Part shown: piece by piece, positions 5,955 to 12,354 of the stretch
Layout: every line of letters starts with the position of its first letter
How positions within the stretch are numbered: position 1 is the stretch's first letter
Assembly (NCBI GenBank): GCA_004554255.1
Contig: SFNC01000035.1
Coordinates: forward strand, 1 to 17,310
Length of the DNA: 17,310 nt
Source: Bacteroidales bacterium
Lineage (GTDB): Bacteria > Bacteroidota > Bacteroidia > Bacteroidales > Muribaculaceae
Direction: 5' to 3'
Position numbers and translations under genes: made by a program
Notes under the pieces: generated by a model
The model's database searches: none
What the model was told of the DNA's origin: nothing
Seen by the model: the letters and a program-made list of their open reading frames with translations, nothing else

Positions 5955-8036
5955 TTATTTTTCAGCAGCTGGTTTATCTTCAGTCGGGGTATCTTTGGTG
6001 TCAGATGTTTCTTCTGTTTTTTCAGAGGGGGCTGAAAGCTGAGCCGGAATCGGAGGAATGTCGGCAGGGAGAGCTTTAGCAGAAGCCTTCTCATCCTCAG
6101 CAGCTTTCTGTGCGGCCAGAATCTCGTCGGTGCGGGAAATCCAGGGACGTTTGCCGAAGATTTTTTCTACATCTTCGGTGAAGATTACCTCGCGGGTGTA
6201 GAGCACATCGGCCAGCTTGTTGTGACCTTCGGCGTGCTCTTTCAGAATCTGCTTGGCGCGCTCATATTGCTCGTTGATTATCCGCTGCACTTCCTCGTCG
6301 ATTTCGCGGGCCCGCTGGTCGCTGTAAGGTTTGGAGAAACCGTAAGCCTGACCTGTGGAATCGTAATAGGAAATGTTGGGGAGGTTCTTGCTCATACCAT
6401 AATAAACCACCATAGCATAAGCCTGCTTGGTCACGCGCTCCAGGTCGTTGGCGGCGCCGGTGGAAATATGCCCCAGGAACAGCTCCTCGGCAGCACGGCC
6501 GCCAAGAGTGGCACACATTTCATCGAGCAAGGCCTGAGTGGGCGTAATCTGTCGCTCTTCGGGTAGGTACCATGCAGCGCCGAGTGCTTTGCCGCGCGGC
6601 ACGATGGTAACTTTGATAAGCGGATTGGCGTAGCGCAGGTGCCAGCTCACGGTAGCGTGTCCGGCTTCATGGCAGGCGATTGATTGCTTCTCCTCCTTAG
6701 TGGTGATTTTCGAGCGTTTCTCAAGACCGCCGATGATGCGGTCGACTGCAGCAATGAAATCATCGCGCTGCACCACCTTCTTGTTGTGACGGGCGGCGAT
6801 AAGGGCAGCCTCGTTGCAGACATTGGCGATGTCGGCACCGGAGAAACCGGGAGTCTGACGGGCGAGCAGGTCTACGTCGACACTGTCGTCGGTCTTTATC
6901 CCTTTCAGATGCACGTTGAATATGGCCACGCGGTCGTTAAGCTCCGGAAGCTCTACGTATATCTGACGGTCAAAACGACCGGCACGCATCAGCGCCTTGT
7001 CGAGAATATCGGCGCGGTTGGTGGCGGCGAGAATAATCACACCGCTGTTGGTGCCGAAACCATCCATTTCAGTAAGCAGCTGGTTGAGGGTGTTTTCGCG
7101 TTCGTCGTTGGCACCCATATTGGGGTTCTTGCCACGGGCACGGCCCACGGCATCGATTTCATCGATAAACACAATACAGGGAGCCTTCTCCTTGGCTTTC
7201 TGGAAGAGGTCGCGCACACGCGAGGCACCAACGCCCACAAACATTTCCACGAAGTCGGAGCCCGACATCGAGAAGAAGGGCACATTGGCTTCGCCTGCCA
7301 CAGCCTTGGCAAGCAGGGTCTTACCGGTACCCGGAGGGCCTACAAGGAGTGCGCCCTTAGGAATTTTACCGCCAAGATCGGTATAGCGCTGCGGATTCTT
7401 CAGGAATTCCACAATCTCCTCAATCTCGGTCTTGGCTTCCGAAAGGCCTGCCACATCGTTGAATGTGACTTGCACGGCATTATCCTTGTCGAAAACCTTG
7501 GCTTTAGATTTACCCACAGAAAATACTCCGCCGGGACCATCGCCGCTGCGGCCCGACATTCGCTTCATCAAGATGAACCAGAATGCTATAAGCAGAAGAA
7601 TAGGGCCGAATGAAAACAGGAACCACAACATATCGTGCCCTTCCTCGTATTTCACAGGACCTTTGTAGATACCCTTTTCCTGCAGGGCGTCTATTTTCTG
7701 AGCGAAATTGTCGACCGATGGAATCTCTGTGGATATGTAAGCCTCAGTATTGTCTTTCAGTTGATTAGCCTGAAAAAGAACCTTAGCCAGCGAATCGGAA
7801 ATCTGTGCGGTGGCTATGCTTTTGTTCTTTTCTACGGTAATCTCCTTGATTCCGCCGTTGCGGGCTGTGACCGAGTCGCCGATTTGTTTCATAAACTCGG
7901 TGTAGTTCATCTCTTTTGTTACGGATGTGTCGTCAAACTGGGAAACTAAAACCAGAAATAGGATGATGACGATGTACATCCAGTACATACTGAACTTTAT
8001 CTGGGGCTTTTTTGCTTTGCCTGGTTTGGTATCCAT
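5955..8036 (-). CDS. ftsH: ATP-dependent zinc metalloprotease FtsH
   Basis: FtsH is a membrane-anchored AAA+ hexamer that extracts and degrades misfolded membrane proteins and short-lived regulators. This 693-residue protein has the full layout: cytoplasmic start; helix 1 (about 18-33); periplasmic domain (about 35-134); helix 2 (about 136-157); the AAA module with Walker A GPPGTGKT (233-240), pore loop around FVG (266-268), Walker B IVFIDEID (288-295) and arginine fingers in RAGRFDRQ (351-358); and the zinc protease with HEAGH (456-460) and the third ligand Asp531 in GAANDLER. The C-terminal tail (about 645-693) is Pro/Glu/Thr/Lys-rich and probably disordered. It lies 26 bases downstream of rsfS on the same strand, the common Bacteroidetes arrangement, and probably shares its promoter. 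The terminator at 5883-5916 ends the unit. Confidence 0.97.
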   Translation of the reverse strand: MDTKPGKAKKPQIKFSMYWMYIVIILFLVLVSQFDDTSVTKEMNYTEFMKQIGDSVTARNGGIKEITVEKNKSIATAQISDSLAKVLFQANQLKDNTEAYISTEIPSVDNFAQKIDALQEKGIYKGPVKYEEGHDMLWFLFSFGPILLLIAFWFILMKRMSGRSGDGPGGVFSVGKSKAKVFDKDNAVQVTFNDVAGLSEAKTEIEEIVEFLKNPQRYTDLGGKIPKGALLVGPPGTGKTLLAKAVAGEANVPFFSMSGSDFVEMFVGVGASRVRDLFQKAKEKAPCIVFIDEIDAVGRARGKNPNMGANDERENTLNQLLTEMDGFGTNSGVIILAATNRADILDKALMRAGRFDRQIYVELPELNDRVAIFNVHLKGIKTDDSVDVDLLARQTPGFSGADIANVCNEAALIAARHNKKVVQRDDFIAAVDRIIGGLEKRSKITTKEEKQSIACHEAGHATVSWHLRYANPLIKVTIVPRGKALGAAWYLPEERQITPTQALLDEMCATLGGRAAEELFLGHISTGAANDLERVTKQAYAMVVYYGMSKNLPNISYYDSTGQAYGFSKPYSDQRAREIDEEVQRIINEQYERAKQILKEHAEGHNKLADVLYTREVIFTEDVEKIFGKRPWISRTDEILAAQKAAEDEKASAKALPADIPPIPAQLSAPSEKTEETSDTKDTPTEDKPAAEK

Positions 8037-8062
8037 ATAGTATAGGTGTTCGGTGGATAATT

Positions 8063-8449
8063 TTAATCAAGATCGGGCACTTCGGTGACAACGGCGTCGG
8101 CCCAAAGTTCTTCAAGGTTGTAAAGTTGGCGGGTCTCGGGGGTGAAGATGTGTACGAGCGTTTCGCCATAATCAATCACAATCCATTGCGAATTGCGGTA
8201 ACCGTCGTAATTATACGGCTTTACACCGTGGTTTTCCAGGAGATATTCTCTTACGGAGTCGGCTACGGAGCTGACGTGCTGGTTGGAGTTGCCCTGACAG
8301 ATAATAAATTCGTGAGCAGGGGCTGTATCGATGTCCGAAAGGTCTACCACGGTGATATTATATCCTTTACGATCCTGAATACCAGCTATGATAGCATTGC
8401 GGAGGGCTTTATTGTCGGTTTTGAGAGTGACTTCGGGTTCTTTTGTCAT
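8063..8449 (-). CDS. rsfS: Ribosomal silencing factor RsfS
   Basis: RsfS (Iojap/YbeB family) binds ribosomal protein L14 on the large subunit and blocks subunit joining, lowering translation when nutrients are short. From the ATG at 8449 the product is 128 residues and begins MTKEPEVTLKTD. The family core is clear: ALRNAIIAGIQDRKGYNITV, the DLSDIDTAPAHEFIICQGNS block, HVSSVADSVREYL, and YRNSQWIVIDYGETLVHIF near the end. The frame extends upstream to 8485, but the extra 12 residues would overlap the promoter -7 element at 8474-8481 and are not part of the family, so 8449 is preferred. It is followed by ftsH after 26 bases, in a likely two-gene operon. Confidence 0.93.
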   Translation of the reverse strand: MTKEPEVTLKTDNKALRNAIIAGIQDRKGYNITVVDLSDIDTAPAHEFIICQGNSNQHVSSVADSVREYLLENHGVKPYNYDGYRNSQWIVIDYGETLVHIFTPETRQLYNLEELWADAVVTEVPDLD

Positions 8450-8473
8450 GAATGGAATATGAAGATTTAGTTG

Positions 8474-8481
8474 CAAAGTTA
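8474..8481 (-). promoter_or_regulatory. Promoter -7 element of rsfS-ftsH
   Basis: The minus strand reads TAACTTTG at 8481-8474, identical to the -7 of three other promoters in this window. Transcription would start near 8467, about 18 bases before the rsfS ATG at 8449. No exact -33 TTTG lies at the usual distance; a TTTT occurs slightly too far upstream (8505-8508). Confidence 0.6.
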
Positions 8482-8633
8482 GCAATTATATTGAAATGCG
8501 TGATAAAAAGAGCGACGCAGTTGGCTACTCTTTCTACTTTCAGAACAAAAATCAGGCCAAAAAGTAAGAATAAGGTAAAAAATATTTTCAAACCGGCTTG
8601 TAAAGGTGGTTTTGGCAATGGCAAATTCGGCGC

Positions 8634-9881
8634 TTATTCATAGCGCATTGCGCGTGATGGAGAAATGCCCGAAATGAGCGAAGCCGGAATCAGCATCAGC
8701 AGGAATCCCAAAAGCAGTGCGCCGACATTGACCAGCAGTGCAGCTTTCCAGGTGAGCATCACCGGCACATAAGAAAGAAAATATGCCGAGGGGTCGAGCG
8801 GAACAATGTGCAGCCATCCTTGCAGCAGGATAAGCAATAGACCTACGGCATTGCCGATAATCATACCCCATAGTATAACTTTGCCGCCGTGGAGCATAAA
8901 TATTGTGCGGATGGCGCGGTCGGTGGCGCCGAGCGATTTGAGCAGACCTATCATCCTGATACGCTGCAGAATTAGGATGAATACGCAGCTCACGAGAGTA
9001 AAGCCGCTTATAATGCTCATAATCACCAGTATTACTATCACATTGGTGTCGAGTAGATCAAGCCAGCTGAAATATGTGGCGCCGGTATCGAATACTGTGG
9101 TGAGATATAGCCCTCCCCCATTGATTGCGCCGGCGTCGACCAGAGGTGCTGCTTCTTTCTGAAAGATTTGTGACGCCTGAGGAATGAGGTCGAGAGGTAT
9201 GCCTGCAATATCTATCCGGTCGGCAAAACCGGGTTGCAACCCTCTCAGAGATGCCAGCATATCATACCGGGCATAAGCTGTGGAGCGGTCGTAGTCGGAA
9301 AAGTTGCTGGAAAAAATGCCGCTGACCACGAGGCGGCGCAGTTTCATATTGCCGTCGATAAAAAAGCACCCGTCGAGTTTGTCGCCGACTGCAATACCAA
9401 GCTTGTGTGCAGTGAGCGCGGATACGGCTATCTCATTCTTTTCAGAAGGCATAGCGCCCTCCAGTATATTATTGTTCTCGAAAGTGAAATCGTGCCCCTC
9501 GCCAAAGCCTGAAAGCACTACGCCGGCGAAACTGTCGGGAGTTTTCAGTACTACCGGTTGGGTTATTACGGGAGCCACCTTCGCTCCGGGGGCTGCTTTG
9601 GCTATCACATCGGAAAGAATCGGGCTAAGCTCTATCACCTCTGATTCCCCGGCATAATATTGTCCAAGCGGGTGCAGAGCCATCGAAGCCTCGAATCCCA
9701 TTACCTTCTGCCTGATTGCATTCTGAAATCCGCAGACCACAGCCAAAGTAATCAGCATCACGGCCACAGCTAAGGCTACGCCACCGATGGCAATGCCCAC
9801 AGCCGGGGAACGGCGCCCGTCGCCTGCGGGCGACAGGCCTATTTTGCGGGCTATGAATATTTCGGTGGAAAAACGGCTCAT
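8634..9881 (-). CDS. LolC/E-type FtsX-like ABC transporter permease
   Basis: The 415-residue protein has the MacB/LolE topology: an N-terminal cytoplasmic stretch (RFSTEIFIARKIG), helix 1 (about 28-50), a large periplasmic domain (about 52-275), then three helices (about 279-305, 333-356 and 378-404). RIRMIGLLKSLGAT (307-320) is the conserved cytoplasmic coupling segment of FtsX-domain permeases, and the protein ends in SPSRAMRYE. Such permeases work with a separate ATPase of the LolD type to release lipoproteins from the inner membrane or move other lipid-linked cargo. No ATPase gene is next to it here, so the partner must be encoded elsewhere. Whether it is the lipoprotein-releasing subunit itself cannot be settled by reading. 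The promoter -7 lies only eight bases before the ATG. Confidence 0.85.
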   Translation of the reverse strand: MSRFSTEIFIARKIGLSPAGDGRRSPAVGIAIGGVALAVAVMLITLAVVCGFQNAIRQKVMGFEASMALHPLGQYYAGESEVIELSPILSDVIAKAAPGAKVAPVITQPVVLKTPDSFAGVVLSGFGEGHDFTFENNNILEGAMPSEKNEIAVSALTAHKLGIAVGDKLDGCFFIDGNMKLRRLVVSGIFSSNFSDYDRSTAYARYDMLASLRGLQPGFADRIDIAGIPLDLIPQASQIFQKEAAPLVDAGAINGGGLYLTTVFDTGATYFSWLDLLDTNVIVILVIMSIISGFTLVSCVFILILQRIRMIGLLKSLGATDRAIRTIFMLHGGKVILWGMIIGNAVGLLLILLQGWLHIVPLDPSAYFLSYVPVMLTWKAALLVNVGALLLGFLLMLIPASLISGISPSRAMRYE

Positions 9882-9889
9882 ATTGGCTG

Positions 9890-9897
9890 CAAAGATA
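9890..9897 (-). promoter_or_regulatory. Promoter -7 element of the permease gene, almost at the start codon
   Basis: TATCTTTG on the minus strand (9897-9890) matches TAnnTTTG. Only eight bases (9882-9889) separate it from the ATG at 9881, so transcription should begin at or next to the start codon. The -33 is weak (a TTTC about 21 bases upstream). Confidence 0.55.
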
Positions 9898-9935
9898 CGA
9901 TTTTTTTGCGATTGAGGAGAAATTTACCAGAAAAT

Positions 9936-9958
9936 TGTAGTTATTTCCCACAACTACA
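9936..9958. promoter_or_regulatory. Inverted repeat midway between divergent promoters
   Basis: TGTAGTT (9936-9942) and AACTACA (9952-9958) form a perfect 7-bp inverted repeat with a 9-base centre. It lies between the divergent permease and DUF3943 promoters and could bind a regulator of either, but nothing in the window identifies one. Confidence 0.35.
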
Positions 9959-9998
9959 TTCTGCATTAAATCGTTATAGGAATATATGTTCAACTATT

Positions 9999-10006
9999 TA
10001 TATTTG
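9999..10006 (+). promoter_or_regulatory. Promoter -7 element of the DUF3943 gene, almost at the start codon
   Basis: TATATTTG (9999-10006) matches TAnnTTTG and ends eight bases before the ATG at 10015. This is the same spacing as in the divergent permease gene, so this mRNA should also be leaderless or nearly so. No exact -33 TTTG is visible. Confidence 0.5.
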
Positions 10007-10014
10007 CGACTGCA

Positions 10015-10977
10015 ATGAAGCTCCAAACTAAAGAAATTCGCCGAATCGGACTCCGCACTGCCCTGGTGCTTCTCGTCCTTGCTGCCGTGCTGACGGCTCT
10101 GGCGCTTCCGGCAGTGGCGCAGGATACCGACACAATTCAAGTTGTATCTGCCGACGATCTTATTGTTAAATCCACACCTACCGGAATACGAGTAGAGGAA
10201 AACAATCCGCTTACCAATGTAGACCCACCCGAGGCACCCGTGCTCAACGGAAATCCTCTGGGCGTAGACACATTATTTAATATAGCCGACCGTCCGCATA
10301 CTATTTACGGGCGCCCCGTATCGTGGACTTACAGTGAGCCGTGGTGGCACGGAATGTGGATTAACACTGCCGTATATGCCGGTGCGTTTATCAGTACACT
10401 GTTTGTTCTGGAATGTCTGCCGGAGGATGCCACAGCCTGGAACCGCGAAGAGATTCAGAAAGACCCGTTTTACAAGCGCTGGTTCAACAATATCTTTAAG
10501 AAAGGCCCGGAATGGGATCACGACAAATTTTATTTCAATTATATATTGCACCCCTATGCCGGCGCCGTCTATTTTATGGCAGCGCGCACGTGCGGATTTA
10601 ATTTCTGGCAGTCGATGCTCTACAGCGCCATCATATCGTCGGTGGGCTGGGAATTCGGCATTGAGGCCTGTATGGAGCGCCCGTCGTATCAGGATCTGTT
10701 TGTCACGCCGGTTATAGGCAGCCTTATTGGCGAAGGATTCTACCGGCTCAAACGTCAGATTGTCGACCGCGATTATGAAATCCTCGGGTCGAAAGTGCTT
10801 GGGCATGTGTGTGCATTCTTCCTTGACCCTGTCAACGAAGTTGTTGGCCTTCTGAGCCATCCCTCGCAGTGCCGTTGGATTGGTCCCGGCTGTATTTCCA
10901 CTACTCCTCTGCTGATTCCATCGCCCGGCAACAATGGCGGAGCATCCATCGGTTATTCAATTTCCGTGACCATATAA
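10015..10977 (+). CDS. DUF3943 domain-containing exported protein
   Basis: The 320-residue protein starts with a basic N-terminus and a hydrophobic signal segment (about 14-35, ending AVAQ). The DUF3943 core follows: a WWHGMWINTAVYAGAF helix (about 110-125), FNYILHPYAGAVYFMAART (about 174-192), WQSMLYSAIISSVGWEFGIE (about 199-218), ERPSYQDLFVTPVIGSLIGE, and EGFYRLKRQI. Several glycine- and aromatic-rich amphipathic stretches suggest an envelope protein, either outer-membrane associated or with short membrane helices. The family has no established function. The gene stands alone on the plus strand, divergent from the permease gene and convergent with dtd. The ATG at 10015 fits both the signal sequence and the -7 element just before it. 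Confidence 0.82.
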   Translation: MKLQTKEIRRIGLRTALVLLVLAAVLTALALPAVAQDTDTIQVVSADDLIVKSTPTGIRVEENNPLTNVDPPEAPVLNGNPLGVDTLFNIADRPHTIYGRPVSWTYSEPWWHGMWINTAVYAGAFISTLFVLECLPEDATAWNREEIQKDPFYKRWFNNIFKKGPEWDHDKFYFNYILHPYAGAVYFMAARTCGFNFWQSMLYSAIISSVGWEFGIEACMERPSYQDLFVTPVIGSLIGEGFYRLKRQIVDRDYEILGSKVLGHVCAFFLDPVNEVVGLLSHPSQCRWIGPGCISTTPLLIPSPGNNGGASIGYSISVTI

Positions 10978-10995
10978 ACCCCCGGAACCATATAA
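10969..10995 (+). repeat. 9-bp direct repeat across the DUF3943 stop codon
   Basis: ACCATATAA occurs at 10969-10977, where its last three bases are the stop codon, and again at 10987-10995 (period 18). Confidence 0.7.
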
Positions 10996-11001
10996 GAGAT
11001 T

Positions 11002-11042
11002 ACTGCAGCAATTCCCGCAAGGATTATGGGGATTGCTGCAGT
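11002..11042. terminator. Long hairpin between convergent DUF3943 and dtd genes
   Basis: ACTGCAGCAATTCCC (11002-11016) pairs with GGGGATTGCTGCAGT (11028-11042), a 15-bp stem with one G-T mismatch and an 11-base loop. It lies between two convergent genes, so it probably ends one or both transcripts. It lacks a T-run on either strand, so it may instead be a stabilising or Rho-associated 3' structure. Confidence 0.55.
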
Positions 11043-11057
11043 GGTATATGAATTGGC

Positions 11058-11510
11058 TTACTCCTTCAGGCGCGAGTCGATAATGATGGTCACGGGGCCG
11101 TCGTTGATCAGTTCCACCTGCATATCAGAGCCAAAGCGTCCGCGGGCCACTTCTTTTCCTGTCAGTTCTGCCATACGGTCGCAGAAGGCTTCGTAGAGCG
11201 GCACTGCCACATCGTGCCCCGCAGCTCGTATATAGCTGGGGCGATTTCCCTTTCGGGTACTTGCGGTAAGTGTAAACTGGCTTACGGCCATCACGCTGCC
11301 GCCGGCGTCGGTTACCGACCGATTCATCACTCCATTTTCATCATCAAAAATCCGCAGAGCGGCGACTTTCTTCGCCAGCCACTCCATATCCTCGGAGGTG
11401 TCGCCGTTTTCCACCCCTACGAGAATCATCAGACCGGGACCGATTTTACTGAAAATTTCGTTATCGATGCTTACGGAGGCGCGTTTTACCCTTTGTATTA
11501 CAAGACGCAT
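11058..11510 (-). CDS. dtd: D-aminoacyl-tRNA deacylase
   Basis: Dtd hydrolyses D-amino acids (and glycine from tRNA-Ala) mis-attached to tRNA, keeping them out of proteins. The 150-residue product begins MRLVIQRVKRASVSIDNE and has both active-site signatures: SQFTLTA (77-83, catalytic Thr80) and the GPVT motif in NDGPVT (136-141), plus KGNRPS (87-92). Length and motif order match the bacterial family exactly. The frame is open for another 104 codons upstream, to 11822, but the real protein clearly begins at the ATG at 11510. I see no consensus promoter directly upstream. The gene converges on the DUF3943 gene across a long hairpin and diverges from the tRNA unit. Confidence 0.95.
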   Translation of the reverse strand: MRLVIQRVKRASVSIDNEIFSKIGPGLMILVGVENGDTSEDMEWLAKKVAALRIFDDENGVMNRSVTDAGGSVMAVSQFTLTASTRKGNRPSYIRAAGHDVAVPLYEAFCDRMAELTGKEVARGRFGSDMQVELINDGPVTIIIDSRLKE

Positions 11511-11714
11511 AGTTATATATGTAGATTCAGTGTGTAAAATTAAGAATTTTCTATGGAATATGCCAAAATGTGTAGCTGTAGGCACGTAAAATCTTATCCG
11601 GAGGCATAAAATTGTATGACGCTCCAAGGCTTTGAAAGTCAAATTTATACCGCTTTCAAGAGCGCTTTGGTGGATAATTCTTACAAAAATTCTTTGCGAA
11701 AATTTTTCAAAATA
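11511..11714. other. AT-rich intergenic stretch without a recognised gene
   Basis: Between the dtd start and the tRNA promoter I see no supported gene or structured RNA. The frames that cross it are upstream extensions of dtd or of tRNA-spanning frames. It presumably holds an unrecognised dtd promoter. Confidence 0.6.
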
Positions 11715-11746
11715 TTTGGTCAGTTCAAAAATAATGCCTACCTTTG
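11715..11746 (+). promoter_or_regulatory. Promoter of the tRNA unit
   Basis: TTTG (11715-11718), a 20-base spacer and TACCTTTG (11739-11746) form a good Bacteroidetes promoter. The predicted start near 11753 leaves about 80 bases before the first mature tRNA; they contain a short hairpin, GCAAGCA (11799-11805) and TGCTTGC (11809-11815). Confidence 0.75.
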
Positions 11747-11832
11747 CATCGCAATCGGGAAAACGACCCCCACAAGCAAAGGAAGTCGCCCCGCAAACGC
11801 AAGCAGACTGCTTGCAGCGCACATTGAAATTT

Positions 11833-11908
<76 letters not shown>

Positions 11909-11989
11909 AGCACCATTTCAACGGTTCTTTAGTTCATTTATTTATTGAAAATCTTTTGCCGCACACCACTGCGATTCATTTTCCACTAT

Positions 11990-12065
<76 letters not shown>

Positions 12066-12091
12066 TTAACCGGAATCACGGTGCTACGGCC

Positions 12092-12115
12092 TTGACCTCT
12101 CCCCTTTTAGGTCAA
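12092..12115 (+). other. Hairpin between the second tRNA-Gly and tRNA-Leu
   Basis: TTGACCT (12092-12098) and AGGTCAA (12109-12115) form a perfect 7-bp stem around a C/T-only loop. No T-run follows, so a precursor-processing role is more likely than termination. Confidence 0.4.
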
Positions 12116-12140
12116 CGACCGGCTGCGAAAGATTTTATTT

Positions 12141-12224
12141 GTCCGGATGGCGGAATTGGTAGACGCGCTACTTTGAGGGGGTAGTGATCATTAGATCGTG
12201 TGAGTTCGAGTCTCATTTCGGACA
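12141..12224 (+). tRNA. tRNA-Leu (anticodon GAG)
   Basis: An 84-base class II tRNA: acceptor GTCCGGA pairs with TTCGGAC (one wobble), the D-arm contains GGCGGAATTGGTAGACGC, the anticodon stem CTACT/GGTAG encloses TTGAGGG (anticodon GAG), a long variable arm pairs GATC with GATC, and the T-arm has GAGTTCGAGTCTC. Discriminator A12224. Unlike the two Gly genes, CCA is not encoded. Confidence 0.95.
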
Positions 12225-12227
12225 CTG

Positions 12228-12266
12228 AAAAGCCCGGGTATCTCCTACGAGATGTCCGGGTTTTTT
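12228..12266 (+). terminator. Intrinsic terminator of the tRNA unit
   Basis: CCCGG (12233-12237) pairs with CCGGG (12256-12260), two G-T wobbles continue the helix, and ATCTC (12240-12244) pairs with GAGAT (12249-12253) around a 4-base loop. A-rich sequence precedes it and six Ts (12261-12266) follow. Confidence 0.93.
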
Positions 12267-12270
12267 GATA

Positions 12271-12315
12271 ATTCTATACCGGTTAATTCTATACCGGTTA
12301 ATTCTATACCGATTT
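12271..12315 (+). repeat. Three tandem 15-bp repeats upstream of the amylase gene
   Basis: ATTCTATACCGGTTA occurs exactly at 12271-12285 and 12286-12300; a third copy at 12301-12315 diverges at its end (GATTT for GGTTA). Each unit holds TATACCG, and the first two contain the palindrome ACCGGT. The array sits between the tRNA terminator and the weak amylase promoter, where it could act as a repeated operator or simply be slippage. Confidence 0.9.
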
Positions 12316-12332
12316 TTATTCTGTACAGATTC

Positions 12333-12340
12333 TTACTTTG
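12333..12340 (+). promoter_or_regulatory. Possible weak promoter of the alpha-amylase gene
   Basis: TTACTTTG (12333-12340) differs from TAnnTTTG at one position, and a TTTT (12313-12316) lies at roughly -33. It ends 14 bases before the ATG at 12355. The weak match would suit a promoter needing an activator, possibly acting at the adjacent 15-bp repeats. Confidence 0.35.
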
Positions 12341-12354
12341 TCTACATATCATTT

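Noticed and set aside
6684..7613. 309-codon open frame on the plus strand opposite ftsH
   Set aside because: The antisense frame of the highly conserved AAA domain; composition is His/Gly/Val-rich, as expected from reverse translation, with no domain or promoter.
8450..8485. Earlier start for rsfS at 8485
   Set aside because: It would place the start codon upstream of the -7 element at 8474-8481, and the added residues are not part of the RsfS family.
11511..11822. Upstream extension of dtd giving a 254-residue protein
   Set aside because: The 150 residues from the ATG at 11510 already make a complete Dtd; the extra part resembles no N-terminal domain and runs into the tRNA promoter region.
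12092..12115. Intrinsic terminator between the second tRNA-Gly and tRNA-Leu
   Set aside because: The stem is only 7 bp and is followed by GC-containing sequence without a T-run; the clear terminator lies after tRNA-Leu.
12271..12315. CRISPR array
   Set aside because: The 15-bp units are directly adjacent with no unique spacers, and no cas genes are present.
12265..12354. Earlier start of the alpha-amylase within the 15-bp repeats
   Set aside because: The added 30 residues are a translation of the repeat (ILYRL repeated), while the ATG at 12355 begins a normal signal peptide.
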